Below, one piece after another: positions 24,497 to 31,392 of a stretch of DNA of 33,551 nucleotides. The stretch covers positions 1-33,551 of the forward strand of contig DUMM01000130.1 in assembly GCA_012839845.1 (NCBI GenBank), read 5' to 3'. The stretch comes from Bacillota bacterium (lineage in GTDB: Bacteria > Bacillota > Limnochordia > DTU087). The stretch's first letter is position 1. The number at the start of each line of letters is the position of its first letter. The notes beneath the pieces are model-generated. The model saw only the letters and a program-made list of their open reading frames with translations. It did no database searches and was not told the DNA's origin. The translations under genes were made by a program, and so were the position numbers.

Positions 24497-25744
24497 ATGC
24501 TTATACTGGTACTCAACTGCGGAGGGTCATCAGTCAAATACCAGTTGGTGGAGATGCCGGATGAACGGGTATTGGCCCGGGGGAGCGTGGAGCGGATCGG
24601 CAAGGTGGACGGTGAGCTGAAACTGGAGACCTTTAGAGGGGCCCAGAAAGATGCCGGTTCAGGGACCGGCGGCTGGAAGCTGAGCCGTGTGCTGCCGGTT
24701 GCTGATCACGGAGCTGCCATCCTTCTGGCCTTAGAAGCCTTGGCTGATCCTGAACACGGAGTCATCGAGTCTTTTTCTGAAATTGACGCTGTTGGTCACC
24801 GGGTAGTGCACGGGGGAGAAAAATGCACCGGTTCCGTCTTGATTACCGACGAGGTGGTAGCGGTCCTCCGGGAATTTTTTGACCTCGCCCCTCTCCACAA
24901 TCCACCTAATGTGGAAGGAATCGAAGTTTGTCAGCGGCTTATGCCGGATACGCCCATGGTGGCTGTATTTGACAGCAGCCTCCATCAGACAGTGCCGCCG
25001 TACGCCTATACATACGCCATCCCTTACCGCTACTATGAGCAGTACCGGGTGCGGCGCTACGGCTTCCACGGGATCACCTTCCGGTACATGACTCAGCGGG
25101 CGGCAGAGTTTCTAGGAAGACCCTTAGAGGAGCTGAAGATCGTCAACTTGATGCTGGGAAGCGGTACCACCGCCTGCGCCTTCAAGGAGGGCAGGTCCAT
25201 CGATGTGAGTACCGGGCTTACGCCGACGGAGGGACTGGTCCAATCAACCCGCTGCGGGGATATCGATCCCTTGGTGGTTACCTACTTGATGCGGAAGGAA
25301 GGGATCGACCCGGATAGAATGGACCAAATTCTGAACAAGGAAAGCGGTTGGCTGGGTATTTCCGGTGTAAGCAATGACCTGCGGGAAGTCTTTGCGGCGG
25401 CCGAGGCCGGCAATGCTAGGGCGCAGCTGGCAATTGATACCTTTGTCTACCGGACTAAGAAATATGTAGGGGCATATGCGGCAGCCATGGGCGGCATCGA
25501 CGTTTTGGTTTTCTCCGGTGGGGTGGGGGAAAGGTCGCCCGTCATCAGAGAGAGAATCTGCGATGGCTTGGAGTTTCTGGGCATTTATCTAGACAAGACT
25601 GCCAACCAGTCACCTGAGCCCGAAAAGCGCATTTCCCGGGCTGATTCACCGGTGGAGGTGCTGGTCATACCTACCAATGAGGAGATCGTCATCGCCCGGG
25701 ACACTTACAGCATAGTCCGAGGACTGCAAGCAGGTGAGCGTTAA
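24497..25744 (+). CDS. Acetate-kinase-family protein with altered active-site residues
   Basis: A 415-residue ASKHA kinase that would convert acyl-phosphate and ADP to acid and ATP, the energy-conserving step of the locus. Conserved elements (Methanosarcina AckA numbering by eye) are Asn7, Arg91 (GHRVVHGGE), His123, Asp148 (VFDSSLHQT), His180 (GFHG), Arg241 and Glu384 (PTNEE). Changed positions are Ser10 to Gly (LNCGGSSVK), His184 to Phe (GFHGITF), the HLGNG loop to MLGSG (His208 to Met, Asn211 to Ser), and GIGEN to GVGER. A substrate other than acetate, such as lactate, is possible. ATG 24497 has GGGAGGA upstream. No encapsulation helix is seen, so it may act outside the shell. Confidence 0.85.
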   Translation: MLILVLNCGGSSVKYQLVEMPDERVLARGSVERIGKVDGELKLETFRGAQKDAGSGTGGWKLSRVLPVADHGAAILLALEALADPEHGVIESFSEIDAVGHRVVHGGEKCTGSVLITDEVVAVLREFFDLAPLHNPPNVEGIEVCQRLMPDTPMVAVFDSSLHQTVPPYAYTYAIPYRYYEQYRVRRYGFHGITFRYMTQRAAEFLGRPLEELKIVNLMLGSGTTACAFKEGRSIDVSTGLTPTEGLVQSTRCGDIDPLVVTYLMRKEGIDPDRMDQILNKESGWLGISGVSNDLREVFAAAEAGNARAQLAIDTFVYRTKKYVGAYAAAMGGIDVLVFSGGVGERSPVIRERICDGLEFLGIYLDKTANQSPEPEKRISRADSPVEVLVIPTNEEIVIARDTYSIVRGLQAGER

Positions 25745-25745
25745 G

Positions 25746-26291
25746 ATGGCTAAGGCAGTTGGGCTGTTGGAGATAGCCGGCATAGCTCCCGGTTACTTGG
25801 CCGCCAATGAGGTGAGCAAGCACACTGCCGTTGACCTTTGGCTGGCCAATCCCATTTGTCCTGGGTACTTTATCGTGGTGGTTGCCGGCGACGCCGCCAG
25901 CGTGAAGGCAGCCATGGATATAGCTGCTGCCTGGGGAGAGGGTGAAGTTATCTCCCAGGGTATGCTGGCCGATGTAGATGAAAAGGTACTGAAGGTGCTG
26001 CAAAATCCCCCTGGTATGAAGCCGGGCAAGGCCATGGGGATTGTCGAAACCTTTGGAGCTGCGGCGGCTGTGTTAGCTGCCGATGGAGCAGTGAAGACTG
26101 CCGCAGTGGAACTGGTGGAGCTCAGGATCGGCGGCGGCATGGGGGGCAAGGCTCTGGTGTGTTTTGCCGGTGATGTAGATGCAGTGGAGTCGGCTGCTGC
26201 CCATGTGCGGCAGTTGGTTGAGCCTGCACAGCTTGCTCATGTTGCGGTGCTGCCTGCACCCCATCCTGAGATTGTTGCCCATTGGCAGTAG
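25746..26291 (+). CDS. BMC-T shell protein, PduT-like, copy 2
   Basis: The protein is 181 residues with two BMC domains (AVGLLEIAGIAPGYLAANE and AMGIVETFGAAAAVLAADG). Cys38 in NPICPGYF stands at the place of the PduT cluster ligand, so it too may carry a pore [4Fe-4S]. ATG 25746 has AGGTGAG 8 bases upstream; it begins 1 base after the kinase stop. It differs clearly in sequence from copy 1, so the copies are old paralogues and could form different trimers. Confidence 0.92.
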   Translation: MAKAVGLLEIAGIAPGYLAANEVSKHTAVDLWLANPICPGYFIVVVAGDAASVKAAMDIAAAWGEGEVISQGMLADVDEKVLKVLQNPPGMKPGKAMGIVETFGAAAAVLAADGAVKTAAVELVELRIGGGMGGKALVCFAGDVDAVESAAAHVRQLVEPAQLAHVAVLPAPHPEIVAHWQ

Positions 26292-26313
26292 GTGAGTAGA
26301 AAGAGGGTTAACT

Positions 26314-26631
26314 ATGCAGATGGCAAGGGTTGCCGGAACAGTTGTGGCTACTCAGAAAGACCCCAAACTGGTGGGGCTGAAGCTTCAGCTGGTTCAGCCG
26401 CTGGACATTATCACCGGTAAGGAAAGCGGCAGGCCGCTGGTGGCGGTAGATACGGTGGGCGCCGGCGTCGGCGATGTGGTGATGATTGTCGGCGGCAGCT
26501 CCGCCCGGCAGACAGACAGGACGGCCTCTTCACCGGTGGACTTGGCTATAGTCAGCATCATCGATTTGGTTGAAGTTGACGGCAAGACGGTGTATGACCG
26601 CCGGGCCCGTTGCGGGGAGGGGAACCAGTGA
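26314..26631 (+). CDS. BMC-P (EutN/CcmL) shell vertex protein, copy 1
   Basis: A 105-residue pentamer-forming protein that closes the twelve shell vertices. It has the family start MARVAGTVVATQKDPKLVGLK, the LVQPLD turn, and VAVDTVGAGVGDVVMIVGGSSAR. The C-terminal extension is charged. ATG 26314 has AGAGGG upstream. Its stop overlaps the next BMC-P by 4 bases. Confidence 0.95.
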   Translation: MQMARVAGTVVATQKDPKLVGLKLQLVQPLDIITGKESGRPLVAVDTVGAGVGDVVMIVGGSSARQTDRTASSPVDLAIVSIIDLVEVDGKTVYDRRARCGEGNQ

Positions 26632-26918
26632 AATTCGGCAGAGTGATTGGCAGCGTGGTTTCCACCCAAAAAGACGCCAATTTGGTGGGGGTTAAGCTTT
26701 TGGTCATCCAGCCCCTGGACCGGGATCTAGTCCCGGAAGGGTCTGCGTACATCGCTGCCGACGCAACGGGTCAAGCCGGTTACGGTCAAATCGTGACTGT
26801 TGTCTTCAGCGCCGACGCCACCCAGGCCTTTCCTCTGCCGCAGATACCGGTGGATGCCAGTATAGTGGGGATAGTTGATGACTCTACCATTGACCGGTCG
26901 GCTGAAGGCAGAGGGTAG
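26628..26918 (+). CDS. BMC-P (EutN/CcmL) shell vertex protein, copy 2
   Basis: A 96-residue BMC-P starting KFGRVIGSVVSTQKDANLVG and continuing with LVIQPLD and a glycine-rich turn (ADATGQAGYGQIV). This turn replaces the usual GAGVGD, so the pentamer may differ at its axis. GTG 26628 follows GGGGAGGGG and overlaps the stop of copy 1 by 4 bases. Several BMC-P copies per locus are normal. Confidence 0.93.
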   Translation: MKFGRVIGSVVSTQKDANLVGVKLLVIQPLDRDLVPEGSAYIAADATGQAGYGQIVTVVFSADATQAFPLPQIPVDASIVGIVDDSTIDRSAEGRG

Positions 26919-26968
26919 CTGACCGCCTGGAGATGACTGAGCAGCAGCTTTTGTTGGGAGTGGGGCCC

Positions 26969-27211
26969 GTGTACTTGGCTAAGGTTATTGGTCCTGTAGT
27001 GTGCACAGTTAAGCATCCTGCCTATGAAGGCAGAACTATGCTGATCATCAGCCCCATTGACGACCCCGACGATTACGAGATCGCCGTGGATTACGTCGGG
27101 GCGGGCGTTGGGGATACGGTAATTGCCGGAGGAGCGCCGGGGGTTGCCAAGAGTGTGTTTAACCTTGACAAAGCCCCCATCAAGACATTGATCATGGGCA
27201 TCGTCGATTGA
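26969..27211 (+). CDS. BMC-P (EutN/CcmL) shell vertex protein, copy 3
   Basis: An 80-residue BMC-P with YLAKVIGPVVCTVKHPAYEG, LIISPIDD and VDYVGAGVGDTVIAGG. GTG 26969 is chosen because GGGAG at 26956-26960 lies 8 bases upstream and the product then has the usual family N-terminus; ATG 26933 would add 12 atypical residues. A Cys in the first strand (VVCT) is unusual. It is the shortest of the three copies. Confidence 0.92.
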   Translation: MYLAKVIGPVVCTVKHPAYEGRTMLIISPIDDPDDYEIAVDYVGAGVGDTVIAGGAPGVAKSVFNLDKAPIKTLIMGIVD

Positions 27212-27254
27212 GGGTATTCAGCCGGAGCAAATGACAGTAGATGGGGGGAGAGAA

Positions 27255-27914
27255 ATGGACGAGAGGAAATTGGTAGAAGAAATCACCCGCCGGGTTTTGG
27301 CTAGACTGCAGGAGCAGGGTGCTGCCCAAGATCCGGACTATCTGCCGGTGGGAGTTTCCGTGCGCCACGTACATGTTTCCCAAGCGGATTTGGAGGTCCT
27401 CTACGGACCGGGACATCAGCTTACCCCCCTGCGGGATCTGTACCAGGAGGGCGAATTCGCCGCTAAAGAAGTAGTGGCTTTAGTCGGCCCCAAGATGCGG
27501 GCCTTGGAGAATGTCCGAATTCTCGGCCCCGTACGCAAGCGCACCCAGGTGGAGGTGTCCAGGACTGATGCCATTTATCTAGGCATCAATCCACCGGTGC
27601 GGGCATCAGGGGATCTAGCTGGTTCTAGTCCCATTACGCTGGTGGGGCCCAAGGGAACGCTGGTCCTGTCTGAAGGGTGTATAGTTGCCAACCGCCATAT
27701 CCACATGAGCCCCAAGGATGCCGAAAGGTTCGGCCTGCAGGATAACGATCTGGTTCAAGTTGAGGTCTTGGGAGAGAAGGGCCTGATCTTCAACAACGTT
27801 CAGGTCAGGGTGAAGGACAATTTCCGCCTGGAGATGCACTTAGACACCGATGACGCCAATGCTTCCGGCATATCTACCGGTGCTGCAGCCAGGATCTTGG
27901 GTAAGCAGAAATAG
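27255..27914 (+). CDS. pduL: Phosphate acyltransferase PduL, BMC cargo
   Basis: A 219-residue PduL that exchanges CoA for phosphate (acyl-CoA to acyl-phosphate) and so recycles CoA in the compartment. Residues 1-20 (DERKLVEEITRRVLARLQEQ) are an amphipathic encapsulation helix, followed by a short linker. Two zinc-binding motifs are seen, VRHVHVSQAD and NRHIHMSPKDA. EGEFAAKEVVALVGPK and GPVRKRTQVEVSRTDA are standard PduL. ATG 27255 follows GGGGGAGAG; an upstream ATG 27231 is in frame but has no such site. It links the dehydrogenase and the kinase. Confidence 0.95.
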   Translation: MDERKLVEEITRRVLARLQEQGAAQDPDYLPVGVSVRHVHVSQADLEVLYGPGHQLTPLRDLYQEGEFAAKEVVALVGPKMRALENVRILGPVRKRTQVEVSRTDAIYLGINPPVRASGDLAGSSPITLVGPKGTLVLSEGCIVANRHIHMSPKDAERFGLQDNDLVQVEVLGEKGLIFNNVQVRVKDNFRLEMHLDTDDANASGISTGAAARILGKQK

Positions 27915-27941
27915 CAGGAGCTGGAAAGGGGCCTTCGGGCG

Positions 27942-29291
27942 GTGAATAGGGATAGGAAAACCCTCATTGCCAAAACGAAAGCAGCGGGTGTTGTGGGAGC
28001 TGGCGGAGCTGGCTTTCCTACCCACGTCAAGCTGGATGCCCAGGTGAAGACCGTCATAGTCAACGGCGCTGAGTGCGAGCCTTTGCTTTCCGTTGATGTC
28101 CAGCTCATGGAGAGGCGGGCAGATGAGCTGGTGGAGACCTTGGACTTTATAGTTGAGGCTCTGGGGGCTGAGGCGGGGGTAATCGGCATTAAGGGCAAAC
28201 ACCGTGCCGCGGTTGCCAAGCTCCAAGAAGCGGTGAGCGGTTGGGATAGGCTGCGGGTTGAACTGCTGGGCGACTACTACCCTGCCGGTGATGAGCATAT
28301 TCTGGTGTACGATGTCACCGGTCAAGCGGTACCTGAGGGGGGGATACCCCTGGCCGTCGGGGCGGTAGTCATCAATGTGGAGACTCTGCTTAACGTAGGT
28401 GCAGCCCTCAGGGATCAGCCGGTGATCACCACCTGGATTACTGTGGCAGGGGCTGTCAGGGAACCGGTGACCTTGGCGGTGCCGGTGGGTACTCCCGTGG
28501 CAGCGGCGGTAGACCTGGCTGGAGGACCGCTGACAGCAGATTTCCGGGTTATTGAGGGCGGTCCCATGACCGGAGTGCTTCTGTCTCAGGAAGAAGTAAA
28601 AACCGGCAGGGCGGTGTGCAAGAAGACCACAACGGGCTTGATCGTCTTGCCTGCCGACCACTGGCTGGTTCGGCAGTACAACGTGAAGCTAGGCAGGATT
28701 TTGCAGCGGGCCCAATCCGCCTGCTGTCAGTGCCGGCTGTGCACCGATCTTTGCCCCCGCTATTTACTGGGGCACGAGATCCATCCCCATCTGGTTCTTA
28801 ACGCTGTCAACCACGGGCACGCGGCCAACACTGCGGCCATCACCGAAGCTTTTCTCTGCTGTGACTGCGGAGTCTGCGAGCTGTACGCCTGTCCTGTGGA
28901 GCTATCTCCCAGACGGGTGTACCGGGCCCTCAAAGAAGAGCTGGGCAGGCGGGGGGCGGGAAATCCCCATCGGCGCCGGGTTGAACCGAGGCAGGCTCTA
29001 GGCGGGCGCCATATCCCAGTAGACCACCTTGTTACCCGTCTAGGTCTGGATGAGTACGTTGTCCGCGCACCTTGGTCGGAGGTGGAATTCTCTCCTCGCC
29101 GGGTAAGCATCCCCCTTAAGCAGCACGTCGGGGTGCCGGCGAAGCCCCTGGTGCAGGCCGGGCAGCGGGTAGAGAAGGGTCAGGTCATCGCTGTGCCGCC
29201 GCCGGATAAGCTGGGGGCAGCAGTCCACGCCAGCATTCCCGGGCGGGTGACAGAAGTGACCAAGACGGAAATTGTCATTGTGGGTGAATGA
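27942..29291 (+). CDS. PduS-like flavin/Fe-S electron-transfer protein (RnfC family), copy 2
   Basis: A 449-residue paralogue of the first PduS-like protein. It has VGAGGAGFPTHVKLD, NGAECEPLL, the cluster sets CQCRLCTDLCP and CCDCGVCELYAC, and the C-terminal barrel with KQHVGVPAKP and GAAVHASIPGRVTEV. The copies are clearly diverged, so both are likely to be retained for use. The GTG 27942 start is 27 bases after pduL. The next gene is again a BMC-T, repeating the PduS then BMC-T order. Confidence 0.93.
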   Translation: MNRDRKTLIAKTKAAGVVGAGGAGFPTHVKLDAQVKTVIVNGAECEPLLSVDVQLMERRADELVETLDFIVEALGAEAGVIGIKGKHRAAVAKLQEAVSGWDRLRVELLGDYYPAGDEHILVYDVTGQAVPEGGIPLAVGAVVINVETLLNVGAALRDQPVITTWITVAGAVREPVTLAVPVGTPVAAAVDLAGGPLTADFRVIEGGPMTGVLLSQEEVKTGRAVCKKTTTGLIVLPADHWLVRQYNVKLGRILQRAQSACCQCRLCTDLCPRYLLGHEIHPHLVLNAVNHGHAANTAAITEAFLCCDCGVCELYACPVELSPRRVYRALKEELGRRGAGNPHRRRVEPRQALGGRHIPVDHLVTRLGLDEYVVRAPWSEVEFSPRRVSIPLKQHVGVPAKPLVQAGQRVEKGQVIAVPPPDKLGAAVHASIPGRVTEVTKTEIVIVGE

Positions 29292-29317
29292 GGGGCTGGA
29301 AAGAGGTGAAATTCCGG

Positions 29318-29917
29318 ATGACGCTGGCACGGGTACCTGATGCTGTAGGTTTCTTGGAAATCAAAGGAGCTGCCGACGGAGCCGCTGCCGTAGACACCGC
29401 AGTGAAAGCTGCTGTAGTGGAGATTCTCCAAACGAGAGTGGTTTGTTCCGGGAAGTTCACCGTGCTGCTGGCCGGCCAGACAGCGGCGGTGGAGGCAGCA
29501 GCTGCCGCCGCCAGGAGAGAAGTAGGAGCCAGCATTTATGATTACTGCGTGATCGGAAGAGTTCATCCTTCCTTGTATTTGGCCTTATTCGATCAGTTTC
29601 TCGACTGCGGAGAGGAAAGGAAAAAGGCTTCGCCCCTGCCGGGTGGTGCTGTGGGCATAGTCGAGGCATTAAGTATTGCCGCCGGCCTGGAAGCCGCTGA
29701 TGCAGCCCTCAAGGTGGCGGAAGTTGACCTCTTTGAGCTGCGGCTGGGCTACGCCATGGGGGGAAGGAGCTATTTTGCCTTCACCGGTACCACCGGTGCC
29801 GTTAAAGCAGCCCTTGATAGGGCGGTACGATCAGCCGCTGACCGGGGTGCGCTGGGAAGCAGCTGCCTGATTCCCCAGTTTAATGCCGGGAAGTTCCCCT
29901 TCATGGTGATGGCCTGA
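29318..29917 (+). CDS. BMC-T shell protein, PduT-like, copy 3
   Basis: The protein is 199 residues with two BMC domains (AVGFLEIKGAADGAAAVDT and AVGIVEALSIAAGLEAAD) and a longer linker (FLDCGEERKKASP). Cys43 in TRVVCSGKFTV matches the PduT cluster position, though the Pro after Cys is replaced by Ser. ATG 29318 follows AAAGAGGTG; an ATG 29288 overlapping the PduS-like stop is possible. It is the last gene of the locus. Confidence 0.9.
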   Translation: MTLARVPDAVGFLEIKGAADGAAAVDTAVKAAVVEILQTRVVCSGKFTVLLAGQTAAVEAAAAAARREVGASIYDYCVIGRVHPSLYLALFDQFLDCGEERKKASPLPGGAVGIVEALSIAAGLEAADAALKVAEVDLFELRLGYAMGGRSYFAFTGTTGAVKAALDRAVRSAADRGALGSSCLIPQFNAGKFPFMVMA

Positions 29918-30240
29918 GCAGCCGCACTGCCTCCATGTTTCCCTGAGCTGGATTTTCTCGGACAGTCGGCACGTTTGCATCTACACCTCTTCGCGGCCGA
30001 GGTCTCCGTTTGTCAGATATCTGCATGGATTTGCTCAGCATCTGCGTCGTGTCTGCCTATTGTCTATCTCCGTCTCTGACGCTCCGCATTTTTCCCCAAA
30101 ATGAGTGCTAATTAAAGGCGAAACTGGTATACTATGAGCTAGTATGTCTTCTCTGCCATTGCCTTTACTTCTGGACATCCGCAAGATAGGTCCGCAGTGG
30201 TTCTTACATGTCGTTGTTACATACGGAGGAATTGCCCTGC
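29918..30240 (+). other. Gap between the BMC locus and the Rsm22 gene, with candidate promoter
   Basis: I see no gene here. TATACT at 30128-30133 is preceded by TGG (extended -10); the -35 at 30105-30110 (GTGCTA) is poor. It would drive the next gene. I find no clear terminator for the BMC transcript in this stretch. Confidence 0.45.
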
Positions 30241-31230
30241 ATGGAACTGCCCGCTGAACTTCGAAATGCCGTGAATCAGGAAGTGACGGGGCGGTCGGCT
30301 AAAGACCTGGCAAAAGTCGTGGAGGGTCTATCTGCTCGCTACCGCAGCAGCCTGCAGGAACCTGCCCACAGTCGGCTTGTGCAGACTCTTGACGATGCCG
30401 TCGCCTACGCGGCCTTTCGGCTGCCTGCCACTTATGGGGCAGTTTACGGAGCCTTGAGCTGCGTCAAGGCCCAGCTGCCCAGGTTTCACCCCCGCTCTCT
30501 CTTGGATGTGGGTGCAGGGCCGGGCACTGCCATGTGGGCAGCTCTCCACCCGAGCCTATGGCAGGATTGTCTGGCTGAGGTCGCCCTCCTGGAGCGGGAA
30601 GAGGCCATGATCGGCTTGGGAAAGCGATTGGCGGCCCACAGCTCCCTTGCCGCCATCCGGGAGGCCCAGTGGGTGGCAGCAGACATTACCGAAAAGTGGG
30701 AGGTGCCCTCCCATGAGCTGGTGGTAGCAGCCTATGTCCTGGGAGAGCTTCCAAGTGAGGCCAGGGAAGGGTTTATCCACCAGCTTTGGGACAAAACCCA
30801 AGGCGCCTTGGTGATCATAGAGCCCGGCACGCCGGCCGGCTTTGCCCGCATCCTGAAAGCCCGGGAGGTGCTGCTGAAAGCAGCAGGTAATTTGGTAGCT
30901 CCCTGCCCCCACCCAGGGCCCTGCCCCATGGGGAGTGACGACTGGTGTCACTTCAGCCAGCGAGTTCCCCGGTCCCGCCTCCACCGCCAGGTAAAGGCTG
31001 CCGAGCTGGGATATGAAGATGAGAAGTTCTCCTTTACGGCTTTCAGCAGGCAGCCGGGCGAGGCTGTCCAAGGGCGGGTAATCCGCCATCCGCAGATCCG
31101 CAAGGGCCATGTGCGGCTCAAAGTATGTACGGCCGGCGGATTAGCAGAGTGGGTGGTTTCCCGCAAGGACGGGGACCTTTACCGAGCTGCTCGCAATTTA
31201 GAGTGGGGAAGCCCGGTCAACCTGTCGTGA
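30241..31230 (+). CDS. Rsm22-family class I methyltransferase-like protein with Cys cluster
   Basis: This 329-residue protein is of the Rsm22/METTL17 family, which is linked to the small ribosomal subunit. SAM-binding motif LLDVGAGPGTAMWAA is near residue 88, VVAAYVLGELPS is motif IV, and ALVIIEPGTPAGF follows. The family Fe-S motif CPHPGPCP with a later WCHF is present, and the C-terminal 70 residues form a small beta domain. ATG 30241 has GGAGG at 30225-30229; an upstream ATG 30208 lies before this site. It is not obviously linked to the BMC pathway. A methyl-transfer activity is not certain for the family. Confidence 0.85.
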   Translation: MELPAELRNAVNQEVTGRSAKDLAKVVEGLSARYRSSLQEPAHSRLVQTLDDAVAYAAFRLPATYGAVYGALSCVKAQLPRFHPRSLLDVGAGPGTAMWAALHPSLWQDCLAEVALLEREEAMIGLGKRLAAHSSLAAIREAQWVAADITEKWEVPSHELVVAAYVLGELPSEAREGFIHQLWDKTQGALVIIEPGTPAGFARILKAREVLLKAAGNLVAPCPHPGPCPMGSDDWCHFSQRVPRSRLHRQVKAAELGYEDEKFSFTAFSRQPGEAVQGRVIRHPQIRKGHVRLKVCTAGGLAEWVVSRKDGDLYRAARNLEWGSPVNLS

Positions 31231-31392
31231 AGGGCAAGCATCGACGGCAAAGGGCAGTTCCTGAGTAAGCGCAGTTTCCAGGCAAAAGCAGGAGTCCCTC
31301 TGCAAGGGGCGAATAGGAGAGTTTGTGATTGTCGTAATTTAGTAGTGATTTGTCAATAGCGGCTTGGTTATCCAACAAAAGGAGGCGTGATC

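Noticed and set aside
20397-29917. Glycyl-radical enzyme or diol dehydratase in the BMC locus
   Set aside because: All genes in the locus are accounted for and none is such an enzyme, so the aldehyde must come from the aldolase.
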